From positions 62,001-126,000 of the forward strand of contig KZ836106.1 in the NCBI GenBank assembly GCA_003265685.1: a stretch of 64,000 bases of DNA. Direction: 5' to 3'. Positions within the stretch are counted from its first letter, which is position 1, and each line of letters opens with the position of its first letter. This DNA is from Piscinibacter caeni (GTDB lineage: Bacteria > Pseudomonadota > Gammaproteobacteria > Burkholderiales > Burkholderiaceae_C). Positions 29,445 to 41,344 of the stretch are shown here, piece after piece. The notes beneath the pieces were generated by a model, which was not told where the DNA came from, did not search any database, and saw nothing but the letters and a program-made list of their open reading frames with translations. Made by a program: the position numbers and the translations under genes.

Positions 29445-30491
29445 TCAGGATGCGGCCAAGCTTACCGGCGCCCGGGTGCGCGCCGCCTCGAGCACCGCCA
29501 ACGTGGCCTGCAGCGTGCGCAGCCCGTCGCGGCCGCTGCACCGCGGCGCCTCGGTGCCCTCGGCCACCGCGCGCAGGTGGCGCAGCTGCTCGAGGTACGG
29601 GTCGGCGCGGTGCACGATGGTGCGCTCCTGCGTCAGCTCCTCGTGCCAGCCGCGCCGATCGCGGTAGCGGTAGACGTTCAGGCGCGGAAGGGTCAGCGAG
29701 GCTTCGGTGCCGCTGAAGAAGTGCGAGTCGATGTCCTGCGGCGGGTAGTGCGCGGCCTCGCCGGCGGCCAGGTCCCAGTTCCACGGCGCCACCGCGGCGT
29801 CGGTGACACCCATCGTGCCGAGCGCGCCGTTGGCGAAGCGCAGCGCGATCGCGGCCGTGTCCTCGACCGCGAAGCCGCGCTGCGCGTTCGACGCGATCGC
29901 CTGCACCTCGACGATCTCGCCGACGAGGAAGCGCAGCATGTCGATGTCGTGGATCAGGTTGATCAGCACCGGCCCGCCACCCGGCTGGCGGCGCCAGGCC
30001 ACGTCGAAGTACGGGTCGGGCTTGAGCCACACCGCCATCGCATGCACGCTGACCGGCCGGCCGAGCAGGCCGCCGTCGATCAGCTGCCGGGCGCGCTGCA
30101 TCGTCGGGCTGTGACGGCGCTGGTGGCCGACGAGCAGCGGCACGCCGGCCGCCTCGGCCGCGGCGCACAGGCGCTCGCCTTCGGCCACGCTGTCGGTGAC
30201 CGGCTTCTCGACCAGCACCGGGATGCGCCGCTCGATGCAGGCGAGCGCCGCGTCCGCATGCGCCTGGTTGGGCGTGGCCACGATCGCCGCACGCACCGGC
30301 ACCGCCTCGAGCAGCGCGCGTGCGTCGGCGAAGTGCGGCACGCCGAGGCGCGCGCCGAGCTCGGCGGCGGCCGGGCCGGGGTCGCAGACGGCGGCGACCC
30401 GCAGGTCCTGGCCGCGCAGGGCGTGCTCGGCGTGCGCGCGGCCGATCTGGCCGGCGCCGATCAGCGCGATCGGCAAGGGGCTGGTGTTCAT
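29445..30491 (-). CDS. Gfo/Idh/MocA-family NAD(P)-dependent oxidoreductase
   Basis: 348 residues. Rossmann motif ALIGAGQIGRAHA near residue 9, the family hallmark EKPVTDS around 95-101, and the DIDMLRFLVGEI helix with candidate catalytic residues. Members oxidise or reduce cyclic polyols and sugars, for example myo-inositol dehydrogenase. ATG 30491 is preferred to an upstream TTG at 30509, because that codon lies within the operator. It is the first gene of the minus-strand operon and diverges from the AroE-like gene. Confidence 0.9.
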   Translation of the reverse strand: MNTSPLPIALIGAGQIGRAHAEHALRGQDLRVAAVCDPGPAAAELGARLGVPHFADARALLEAVPVRAAIVATPNQAHADAALACIERRIPVLVEKPVTDSVAEGERLCAAAEAAGVPLLVGHQRRHSPTMQRARQLIDGGLLGRPVSVHAMAVWLKPDPYFDVAWRRQPGGGPVLINLIHDIDMLRFLVGEIVEVQAIASNAQRGFAVEDTAAIALRFANGALGTMGVTDAAVAPWNWDLAAGEAAHYPPQDIDSHFFSGTEASLTLPRLNVYRYRDRRGWHEELTQERTIVHRADPYLEQLRHLRAVAEGTEAPRCSGRDGLRTLQATLAVLEAARTRAPVSLAAS

Positions 30492-30501
30492 GGTCCAATT
30501 A

Positions 30502-30534
30502 TGAAACAAACTTCGATAACGGAATAGTATTCCA
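30502..30534. promoter_or_regulatory. Tandem IclR-type operators in the divergent Gfo/Idh - AroE-like promoter
   Basis: CGGAATAGTATTCCA (30520-30534) matches the site at 13406 in 11 of 12 arm positions. A weaker copy, TGAAACAAACTTCGA (30502-30516, eight of 12), lies exactly 18 bases away, the same spacing as at 13406/13424. The pair fills the 76-base gap between divergent starts (30491 and 30568) and could control both directions. The local AT-richness stands out against the surrounding sequence. Confidence 0.68.
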
Positions 30535-30567
30535 TTTATTGCGTCAAGGTGCTAAGCTGCGGCCACC

Positions 30568-33379
<2,812 letters not shown>

Positions 33380-33412
33380 GCCGGGGCGCACCCGCCCGGC
33401 GCGCTCGACGAC

Positions 33413-34375
33413 TCAGTCGACGCTCGCCGCGGGTCTCTCGCCGCGCAGGGCCTGGAGCAGGTTGCTGGTCGCGAGCACGGCCATGGCGTGGCGCGTCTCG
33501 TGCGTGGCCGAACCGATGTGCGGCAGTGCCGTGACCTGCCGGTGGCCGCGCAGCGCCGAGTCCAGCGGCAGCGGCTCGGTGCCGAAGACGTCGAGCCCGG
33601 CGGCGCGCAGGTGGCCTGCGTCGAGCGCCGCGAGCAGGTCGTCCTCGTTCACGATCGCGCCGCGCGAGCCGTTCACGAAGATCGCGCCGGCCTTCATGGC
33701 CGCGAAGCGACTGGCATCCATCAGCCCGCGTGTCTCTTCCGTGAGCGGCAGGGTCGACACGACGATGTCGGCCGCGCCGAGCACCGTCTCGAGCGCGGCG
33801 TGTCGGGCCCGCCCGGCGAGCTCGGGCAGGTCGACCGGAAACGGGTTGTGGTAGAGCACCGGCATGCCGAAGCCGAGCGCCGCGCGCCGGGCCACGGCCT
33901 GGCCGATGCGTCCGAAGCCGAGGATGCCGAGTGTCTTGCCGTGCACGTCCCAGCCGAACAGCGACTCGTCGATGTTGCGCGTCCAGCGGCCCTCGCGCAC
34001 GTGCAGGGCGAGTTCGACGAGGCGGCGGCTGGTCGCCATGACCAGCGCGAAGATCGTGTCGGCGGTGGTCTCGGTCAGCACGCCCGGGGTGTTGCACAGG
34101 AGGATGCCGCGCTGCTTCAGCGCCGCGAGCTCGTAGTTGTCCACGCCCACGGAGATGCTCGAGATCACCTCGAGCCGCGGCGCCCGGGTGAGCACCGCGT
34201 CGTCGATGCGGAAGCTCGAGCCGATCAGCCCCTGCGCCGCCGGCAGCGCGGCGAAGAAGGCGTCGCGCTGCGCCGGCACGCGCGGGTTGGCGACCGTCGT
34301 CTCGTGGTCCGCCTGGATTCGCGCCAGCTGGTCGTCGGGCAGCTCGCGGAAGACGAGCACGTTCTTGCGGGTCAT
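33413..34375 (-). CDS. kguD: 2-Ketogluconate-6-phosphate reductase-like D-2-hydroxyacid dehydrogenase
   Basis: 320 residues of the D-isomer-specific 2-hydroxyacid dehydrogenase family (GhrB/KguD/TkrA group). NAD(P) motif GFGRIGQAV near residue 153, catalytic Arg in NGSRGAIV, Glu in DVFGTEP, and His in PHIGSATHETR. Downstream of kguE-kguK, the expected reaction is reduction of 2-keto-6-phosphogluconate to 6-phosphogluconate. A plain 2-ketogluconate or glyoxylate reductase is the alternative. It overlaps kguK by four bases and is the last gene of the operon. Confidence 0.82.
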   Translation of the reverse strand: MTRKNVLVFRELPDDQLARIQADHETTVANPRVPAQRDAFFAALPAAQGLIGSSFRIDDAVLTRAPRLEVISSISVGVDNYELAALKQRGILLCNTPGVLTETTADTIFALVMATSRRLVELALHVREGRWTRNIDESLFGWDVHGKTLGILGFGRIGQAVARRAALGFGMPVLYHNPFPVDLPELAGRARHAALETVLGAADIVVSTLPLTEETRGLMDASRFAAMKAGAIFVNGSRGAIVNEDDLLAALDAGHLRAAGLDVFGTEPLPLDSALRGHRQVTALPHIGSATHETRHAMAVLATSNLLQALRGERPAASVD

Positions 34376-35310
34376 GGTCCGGATTCCTCGAGTTGCGCCC
34401 GCGTCGGCAGGCCTTCGGTATCGCCGAGCACCTGCACGGCACGCGCGCCGATCCAGGCGCCGCGCCGCACGGCGTCGGTGACGCTGCGGCCTTCGAGCAG
34501 CGCGCTGATCACGCCGACCGCGAAGCCGTCGCCGGCTCCGACCGTGTCGACCACCTGCGCCACCGGAAATCCCGCGATGCGCCCGCTGCCGGCCTCGCCG
34601 TCGACGTAGGCCCCCTCGGGCCCGAGCTTGACGACGACGAGCTTGGCGCCGCGTTTGCGATAGAAGCGCGCGATGCCTTCGGGCGTGTCCGCGCCGGTCA
34701 GGAAGCGGCCTTCCTCGATGCCCGGCAGCACCCAGTCGGCCTGGGCCGCGAGTTCGTTGATCACCTCGCGCATGCGCTCGGGCGAGGGCCACAGCGTGGG
34801 CCGCAGATTGGGATCGAAGGAAATCGTCCGGCCGGCCTCGCGCATCGCCGCCAGCGCGCGCCGCGTCGTGGCGAGGCAGTTGTCCGACAGCGCGGCGAAC
34901 ACGCCGGTGGCGTGCAGATGGCGCGCCGAGGTGAGCCAGGGCAGGTCGATCTGCCCGGGTTCGAACCGGCTCGCCGCGGAACCCCGGCGGTGGTACTCGA
35001 CCGCCGGGTCGCCACCGCCGGCCACACGGCCCTTGAACTGGAAGCCGGTGCGCTGGGTCGGGTCGCAGACCACGTGCGAGCAGTCGATGCCCTCGCGCTG
35101 CATCGTGCCGAGCAGGTAACGCGCCATCGAGTCGGTGCCGAGCCGGCTGACCCAGCCGACCGCGAGCCCGAGCCGCGCCAGGCCGATGGCCACGTTGGTC
35201 TCGGCGCCGGCAGTGCGCTTGACGAAGGACTGGGCGTCCTCGAGTGGCCCGGGCCGGTCGGCGACGAGCATCAGCATCGCCTCGCCGAAGGTGACGACGT
35301 CCAGGCTCAT
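34372..35310 (-). CDS. kguK: PfkB-family sugar kinase, likely 2-ketogluconokinase
   Basis: 312 residues. The N-terminal GEAMLMLVADRPGPLEDA and GAETNVAIGLARLG match ketogluconate/ketodeoxygluconate kinases. The anion hole and catalytic base are in DTVGAGDGFAVGVISAL near residue 255. KdgK and KguK cannot be told apart by motif. The order kguE-kguK-kguD and the PtxS operators favour phosphorylation of 2-ketogluconate. It overlaps both neighbours by four bases. Confidence 0.83.
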   Translation of the reverse strand: MSLDVVTFGEAMLMLVADRPGPLEDAQSFVKRTAGAETNVAIGLARLGLAVGWVSRLGTDSMARYLLGTMQREGIDCSHVVCDPTQRTGFQFKGRVAGGGDPAVEYHRRGSAASRFEPGQIDLPWLTSARHLHATGVFAALSDNCLATTRRALAAMREAGRTISFDPNLRPTLWPSPERMREVINELAAQADWVLPGIEEGRFLTGADTPEGIARFYRKRGAKLVVVKLGPEGAYVDGEAGSGRIAGFPVAQVVDTVGAGDGFAVGVISALLEGRSVTDAVRRGAWIGARAVQVLGDTEGLPTRAQLEESGP

Positions 35311-36068
35311 TCCCGGCTCCCGGCGAGGGCGCGCAGCCGCTCGATCTCGCACCGCGTCACCGCCAACAGATCGTCTCCGGCGAGCGGGTACTCGATCGCC
35401 CAGGGCAGCCCCGCCGGCATGCCGCGCAGCACCGTGCGCCACGGCGCGGCCGATTCGGCCAGCGGCACCGCGACCCAGCGCTGTGGCTGGCGCTGCACGC
35501 CCTTGCAGTGCACGTAGGCCACGCGGGGCGCCAGTGCGGCGGCCGCCTGCAGCGGGCATTCGCCCGTCCAGTGCCAGTTGCCCATGTCGAAGGTCATGGC
35601 CAGCGGCAGCCCGAGGGCCTGCGCCGTGTCGAAGAAGCGCCGCAGCGCGCCGAGCGCTCCGGCGCCGGCGGTCTGGTCGTTTTCGATCAGCAGTTCGACG
35701 CCCGTGTCCGCGAGCCGCTCGCGCAGCGTGGTCATCGAGTGCGCGCACGCGGGTGTCCAGCCGCCGATCGACATCTTCAGGCGCGTGGCGCCGAGCCGGG
35801 CCGCGGCGCGCACGCCGCGGTCGAGCGCGCCGTGGTCCGGCACGCCGGCCTCGGTCCACAGGCCCTCGGGGCTGGAGTAGACCCGTTGCAGCGGTCCGGC
35901 CGCATCGGCGATCGCCGACAGCTCGGCGTCGCCGTCGACGAGCAGCTCGCCGCGCACCTCGACGCCATCGGCGCCGGCCTGCGCGGCCAGGCGCGTGAAC
36001 CAGAGCTGCCCGTGGCGCCGCACCTCGGCGGCGCCGAACGAGGACAGCGAGATCAGGATGCTGCTCAT
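35307..36068 (-). CDS. kguE: KguE-like TIM-barrel epimerase/isomerase
   Basis: 253 residues of the xylose-isomerase-like TIM-barrel family. SLSSFGAAEVRRHGQ at the N-terminus and GVEVRGELL resemble KguE of pseudomonads, whose exact reaction is not settled. Candidate metal ligands are Glu in LLIENDQT, Asp in TFDMGNWHW, His in YVHCKGV, and Glu in AIEYPL. It lies one base after the ABC ATPase gene and overlaps kguK by four bases. Confidence 0.78.
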   Translation of the reverse strand: MSSILISLSSFGAAEVRRHGQLWFTRLAAQAGADGVEVRGELLVDGDAELSAIADAAGPLQRVYSSPEGLWTEAGVPDHGALDRGVRAAARLGATRLKMSIGGWTPACAHSMTTLRERLADTGVELLIENDQTAGAGALGALRRFFDTAQALGLPLAMTFDMGNWHWTGECPLQAAAALAPRVAYVHCKGVQRQPQRWVAVPLAESAAPWRTVLRGMPAGLPWAIEYPLAGDDLLAVTRCEIERLRALAGSRE

Positions 36069-36069
36069 G

Positions 36070-36843
36070 TCAGGCCGGCACCGGCTGGCCGTGGTGCGAC
36101 GTGAGGATCTGGCCCAGGAAGGCCTGCAGCTTCGGGTGCTCGGGCTTCGAGAAGAACTGTTGCGGCGGCCCCTGCTCGAGGATGCGGCCGTCGGCCATGA
36201 AGATCACCCGGTCGGCGACGCTGCGCGCGAAGCCCATCTCGTGGGTGACGCACAGCATCGTCATGCCGTCGTCGGCCAGCGAGATCATCGTGTCGAGCAC
36301 CTCCTTGACCATCTCGGGGTCGAGCGCCGAGGTCGGCTCGTCGAACAGCATGATCTTCGGGCTCATGCACAGCGCGCGGGCGATCGCGACACGCTGCTGC
36401 TGGCCGCCGGAGAGCTGGCTCGGGTACTTGTTCGCCTGGTCGGGGATGCGCACCCGCTGGAGGTACTTCATCGCCGTCGCCTCGGCCTCGGCCTGGCTCG
36501 CACCGCGCGTGGTCATCGGGGCGAGCGTGCAGTTCTGCAGCACCGTCAGGTGCGGGAACAGGTTGAACTGCTGGAACACCATGCCCACCTCGCGCCGCAC
36601 CAGGTCGACGTTCTTGCGGTGGTGGCCGGTGAGCTCGATGCCGTCGACGAGGATGCGGCCCTTCTGCACCTTCTCGAGGTGGTTGATGCAGCGGATCAGC
36701 GTCGACTTGCCCGAGCCCGAGGGCCCGCAGATGACGATGCGCTCGCCCTGGCGCACGTCGAGGTCGACGTCGGTCAGGACCTGGAAGTGGCCGTACCACT
36801 TGTTGACCTTCTCGATGCGGATGATGGGATCGTCGGTGTTCAT
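36070..36843 (-). CDS. Polar-amino-acid-type ABC transporter ATP-binding protein
   Basis: 257 residues, closest in pattern to GlnQ/HisP. Walker [10 protein letters not shown] near residue 40, [21 protein letters not shown] (Q-loop region), signature [15 protein letters not shown], Walker [16 protein letters not shown]. It powers the two permeases at 37692 and 38357. Its position directly before kguE ties this amino-acid-type importer to sugar-acid catabolism. Confidence 0.93.
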   Translation of the reverse strand: MNTDDPIIRIEKVNKWYGHFQVLTDVDLDVRQGERIVICGPSGSGKSTLIRCINHLEKVQKGRILVDGIELTGHHRKNVDLVRREVGMVFQQFNLFPHLTVLQNCTLAPMTTRGASQAEAEATAMKYLQRVRIPDQANKYPSQLSGGQQQRVAIARALCMSPKIMLFDEPTSALDPEMVKEVLDTMISLADDGMTMLCVTHEMGFARSVADRVIFMADGRILEQGPPQQFFSKPEHPKLQAFLGQILTSHHGQPVPA

Positions 36844-36874
36844 CGTGGTGTCCGGTGCAAGGTGGCGGGCGGGT

Positions 36875-37657
36875 TCAGTTGGCGGCCGGCAGCGCCGGCA
36901 GGTCCGACTGCAGCCACTTCTTGTAGAGCTTGCCGAGCTCGCCGTTGGCGGTGTTCTTGGCCACGAAGGCGTCGACCGTCTTCAGCAGGTCGGCCTGGCC
37001 CTGGCGCATTGCCACGGCCATGAACTGCTGCTTGAGCACCAGCTTGTTCTCGTACGCGTCGCCGGCGCGCCTGGCGATCTGCGCGGCCACGGTCGTCGAG
37101 CAGCCGATCGCGTCGACCTGGCCCGACAGCAGCGCCTGCATCGCCGAGGCGTCGTCGTCGAAGCGGCGGATCTCGGTGCCTTCGGGCGCGATGGCGGTCA
37201 GCGCGGTGTCCTGCGTGCTGGCGCGGGCCACGGCGACGCGCACGCCCTTCAGGTCGGCCGGCGCCTTGATGGCCTTGGCCTTGGCGCCGTAGAGCACGAT
37301 GGTCGCCGCCGAGTAGGGGCGCGAGAACTGCACCTGCTTGGCCCGCTCGGGCGTGACCGCGAGTGAGGCGACCAGCACGTCGACCTTGTTGGTCAGCAGG
37401 AACGGGATGCGGTTCGGGCCGGTCACCGGCACGAGGTTGAGCTTGACGCCCAGGTCCTTGGCCAGCAGCCTGGCGACGTCGGCGTCGTAGCCGTCGGGGT
37501 TGTTGGACGCGTCGACCGTGCCGTAGGGCGGGAAGTCGACCAGCATGCCGACCGTGATCGATCCCTTCTTCCTGATCTCGTCGGCGGACTGGGCCGACGC
37601 GAACAGGGGAACGAGCGCGAGGGCGAGGGCGGCGGCGGCGAATTGGCGGCGGTTCAT
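36875..37657 (-). CDS. ABC transporter substrate-binding protein (type II, SBP_bac_3 family)
   Basis: 260 residues. A signal peptide (basic MNRR, hydrophobic core, cleavage near FASAQSA) is followed by a GlnH/HisJ-like fold: [39 protein letters not shown] in two pieces, then [24 protein letters not shown]. The family normally binds amino acids, opines or amino sugars. Here the operon suggests 2-ketogluconate or a related sugar acid. Confidence 0.92.
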   Translation of the reverse strand: MNRRQFAAAALALALVPLFASAQSADEIRKKGSITVGMLVDFPPYGTVDASNNPDGYDADVARLLAKDLGVKLNLVPVTGPNRIPFLLTNKVDVLVASLAVTPERAKQVQFSRPYSAATIVLYGAKAKAIKAPADLKGVRVAVARASTQDTALTAIAPEGTEIRRFDDDASAMQALLSGQVDAIGCSTTVAAQIARRAGDAYENKLVLKQQFMAVAMRQGQADLLKTVDAFVAKNTANGELGKLYKKWLQSDLPALPAAN

Positions 37658-37691
37658 GGACGGGTCTCCTGGGGGGTGCGGAAGTGAGGGG

Positions 37692-38345
37692 TCAGCGCGC
37701 CAACACGGCAGCGCGGCGTTTCTCGATGCGGCCGGCCCACAGCGAGAGCGGCCAGCACAGCGCGAAATAGATCGCCCCGACGACGCTGAAGACGATCAGC
37801 GGCTGGAAGGTGGCGTTGTTGATGATCTGCCCGGCGCGGGTGATCTCGGTGAAGCCGATGATCGCGGCCAGCGAGGTGCCCTTGATCACCTGCACCATGT
37901 AGCCGACGGTCGGCGGCAGCGCGATCTTCCAGGCCTGCGGCAGCACGACGTGGCGCATGCGTGCGGCGTAGTGCAGGCCGAGCGCCTCGGCCGCCTCCCA
38001 CTGACCGCGCGGGATGGCCTGGATCGAGCCGCGCCAGATCTCGCCCAGGAAGGCGCTGGTGTTCAGGATCAGCGCGACGCCGGCGGCGACCCAGGGGCTG
38101 ATCTCCAGGCCGAGCACCGGCGCGCCGAAGAACACCAGGAACAGCTGCATCAGCAGTGGCGTGCCCTGGAACACCTGGATGAAGGCGGTGGCCAGGCGCC
38201 GCGCGACCGCGTTCTCGGCGGTGCGGGCCAGCGCCACCGCGAGCCCGCCGAGCGCGCCGCCGACGAAGGCGATCAGCGACAGCAGCACCGTCCACTGGGC
38301 GGCCTGCAGGATGAACCAGAAGTCTTGGATGCCGAAGGTTCGCAT
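37692..38345 (-). CDS. Polar-amino-acid-type ABC transporter permease
   Basis: 217 residues with about five hydrophobic helices. The EAA coupling loop reads EAAEALGLHYAARMRHVVLPQA, typical of HisM/GlnP permeases, and FQGTPLLMQLF near residue 60 is the family's N-terminal motif. It pairs with the permease at 38357. Confidence 0.92.
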   Translation of the reverse strand: MRTFGIQDFWFILQAAQWTVLLSLIAFVGGALGGLAVALARTAENAVARRLATAFIQVFQGTPLLMQLFLVFFGAPVLGLEISPWVAAGVALILNTSAFLGEIWRGSIQAIPRGQWEAAEALGLHYAARMRHVVLPQAWKIALPPTVGYMVQVIKGTSLAAIIGFTEITRAGQIINNATFQPLIVFSVVGAIYFALCWPLSLWAGRIEKRRAAVLAR

Positions 38346-38356
38346 GGGGGCCTCGC

Positions 38357-39028
38357 TCAGCGGCGATCGGGGTAGGACAGCGCGCGGCGCTGTATCAGGC
38401 GGAACAGCGCCGAGAAGGCGAGCGCCAGCGCCAGGTAGATGGCGGTGACGACGATGTAGATCTCGAAGCTGCGGAAGGTCTGCGACTGCAGGTTGGCGGC
38501 CACCGAGGTCAGGTCGTCGGCCGAGATCACCGACACCACTGCGGAGCTCAGCATCAGCAGGATGAACTGGCTGGTCAGCGCCGGGAAGATCGCGCGCAGC
38601 GCCGGCTTCAGGATGATCAGCCGGAAGATCTGGTGCGCCTTCAGGTTCAGCGCCATCCCCGCCTCGATCTGGCCCTTCGGGATCGATTCGATGCCGGCAC
38701 GGATGATCTCGGTGGCATAGGCACCGAGGTTGACGACCATTGCCGTCAGCGCCGCGGTGTAGGGCGACCAGCGCAGCCCGATCGCCGGCAGCGCGAAGAA
38801 GAAGAAGAACAGCTGGACCAGGAAGGGCGTGTTGCGGATCAGCTCGATGTAGGCCTGCACGACCCAGCGCAGCGGCTTCGGTCCGGCGGTCTTGGCCCAG
38901 GCGCAGGCGATTGCCACCAGCAGGCCGAGCAGCGTGGCCAGCAGCGACAGCTGCACCGTGATCCACGTGCCCTTGAGCAGCAGCGGCCAGGCGGCCACCA
39001 CGTCGGCAAATTGGAAGCTGTAGTTCAC
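38357..39028 (-). CDS. Polar-amino-acid-type ABC transporter permease
   Basis: 223 residues, about five helices. RNTPFLVQLFFFFFALPAIGL near residue 65 and the coupling loop EAGMALNLKAHQIFRLIILKPALR are present. It is the first gene of the seven-gene operon running to kguD, directly downstream of the two PtxS-type operators. Confidence 0.92.
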   Translation of the reverse strand: MNYSFQFADVVAAWPLLLKGTWITVQLSLLATLLGLLVAIACAWAKTAGPKPLRWVVQAYIELIRNTPFLVQLFFFFFALPAIGLRWSPYTAALTAMVVNLGAYATEIIRAGIESIPKGQIEAGMALNLKAHQIFRLIILKPALRAIFPALTSQFILLMLSSAVVSVISADDLTSVAANLQSQTFRSFEIYIVVTAIYLALALAFSALFRLIQRRALSYPDRR

Positions 39029-39044
39029 GGGGAGCCCTTTCGAC

Positions 39045-39078
39045 TGAAACCGGTTTCTAGTCTAGGAAACCGGTTTCA
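39045..39078. promoter_or_regulatory. Two PtxS-type operators before the ABC-kgu operon
   Basis: GAAACCGGTTTC occurs twice as a perfect 12-base palindrome (39046-39057 and 39066-39077), 20 bases apart. Flanking bases give TGAAACCGGTTTCT and GGAAACCGGTTTCA. The published PtxS site in Pseudomonas is TGAAACCGGTTTCA. They lie 17-49 bases before the first permease start (39028), so a bound repressor would block the promoter. The spacing of about two turns suggests cooperative binding. Confidence 0.87.
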
Positions 39079-39121
39079 GATAGCGATCAGGACAAACCCT
39101 AGGTTGCGCAGGAAAGCGGGG

Positions 39122-40180
39122 TCAGGCGCGTGTGCCGGGCACGCGCGAGGAGGCGCGCGGCACGAGGCGCCCGGCCAGCAGGATCTGGCGCGGCGGCAGG
39201 TCGCGGCCCTGTAGCCGCTCGAGCAGGCAGCTCGTGGCCACGCGCCCGATGTCGTCGGTCGGCTGCTCGATGGTGCTCAGGCCGGCGCCGACGAGCGGGG
39301 CCCAGTCGGTCTCGTCGAAGCCGACGAAGCCGAGTTCGCTGCCGAACTGCCAGCCCAGGCGCGCCACCGCCGCCGCCACGCGCAGCGTGACCGGCGCGTT
39401 GCTCGACAGCACCGCGGCCGGTCGCGCGCCGGCGCGTCGCTTCAGCTCGCGCAGGGCCTGGTCGAGCGCCGCGTCGTCGCCGTCGGCGAGCTCGATGACC
39501 CGCCCCGCCGAGCTGTCGTCGCGGCCGGCGAGGCAGGCGCGGAAGGCACTCTCGCGTTCGATCCGCGAACTGACGCCGCTGACTGGCTCGGTCACGTACA
39601 GCAGCTCGCGATAGCCGTTGCCCAGGAGGTGTCCGACGGCCTGGCGCACCGCGTCCGCGTTGTCGAGCGAGACGAAGTCGGCCAGCATGCCCGGGTGCCG
39701 GCGATCGACCAGCACCGCCGGCTTGCCGTGCCGTGCCACCTCGCCGGCGGCACTTGGGTCGGCCCCGAGCGTGTTGAGGATGAAGCCCTCGACCTGGTAC
39801 GCGGCCAGCGCCTCGATGCCTTCGCGCTCGCGCGCGCTGGCGTTGCCGAGGTTGAACAGCATCACCAGGTAGCCGGCCTGCTGCGCGGCCTTCTCGGCGC
39901 CGCGCAGCACCGCCACCGAGAACGGGTTGGCAATGTCGGCCACCACGAGCCCGATGAGACGCGAGCGCCCCCGCTTGAGCGCCTGCGCCATCGGGCTCGG
40001 GACATAACCCAGCGCGGCGACGGCTTTCTCCACCTTGCTCGCGATCTCGGGCGTGAGCAGGGTGTCGCGGTGGTTGAGGAAGCGCGAGACGGTCGCCTTG
40101 GAAACGCCGGCGGCCCGGGCGACGTCGGCGATCGTTGCGCGGCCTTCGGGCTTGGCGGCGGGCGGGAGTCCGGCATTCAT
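39122..40180 (-). CDS. ptxS: LacI-family repressor, PtxS-like
   Basis: 352 residues. The N-terminal HTH starts ATIADVARAAGVSKATVSRFLN, and the hinge helix region is YVPSPMAQALKRGRS. The effector domain (LIGLVVADIANPFSV onward) is a periplasmic-binding-like fold. PtxS represses kgu and gad genes in pseudomonads and releases DNA on binding 2-ketogluconate. Here the gene lies directly upstream of a kgu-containing operon with PtxS-type operators, and a third site overlaps its own promoter. Assignment rests on operator match and neighbours. Confidence 0.85.
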   Translation of the reverse strand: MNAGLPPAAKPEGRATIADVARAAGVSKATVSRFLNHRDTLLTPEIASKVEKAVAALGYVPSPMAQALKRGRSRLIGLVVADIANPFSVAVLRGAEKAAQQAGYLVMLFNLGNASAREREGIEALAAYQVEGFILNTLGADPSAAGEVARHGKPAVLVDRRHPGMLADFVSLDNADAVRQAVGHLLGNGYRELLYVTEPVSGVSSRIERESAFRACLAGRDDSSAGRVIELADGDDAALDQALRELKRRAGARPAAVLSSNAPVTLRVAAAVARLGWQFGSELGFVGFDETDWAPLVGAGLSTIEQPTDDIGRVATSCLLERLQGRDLPPRQILLAGRLVPRASSRVPGTRA

Positions 40181-40191
40181 GGCAGCAGATC

Positions 40192-40205
40192 TGAAACCAG
40201 TTTCA
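40192..40205. promoter_or_regulatory. Third PtxS-type operator, upstream of ptxS
   Basis: TGAAACCAGTTTCA (40192-40205) differs from the published PtxS consensus at one central base. It ends 12 bases before the ptxS start codon on the minus strand, which implies negative autoregulation by blocking the start of transcription or elongation. Confidence 0.82.
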
Positions 40206-40287
40206 AGCCCGAATCCTACGCCGAACCGGGTGTTGGTCAAGGCGGCCACCTCGACCACGGCGATCTGCAGCCGGGCGAGGCCGCGGC

Positions 40288-41331
<1,044 letters not shown>

Positions 41332-41344
41332 CGCCGCTCCCCGA

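Noticed and set aside
36070-39028. Amino-acid uptake operon
   Set aside because: The transporter family suggests amino acids, but it is fused in one operon to kguE, kguK and kguD and controlled by PtxS-type operators.
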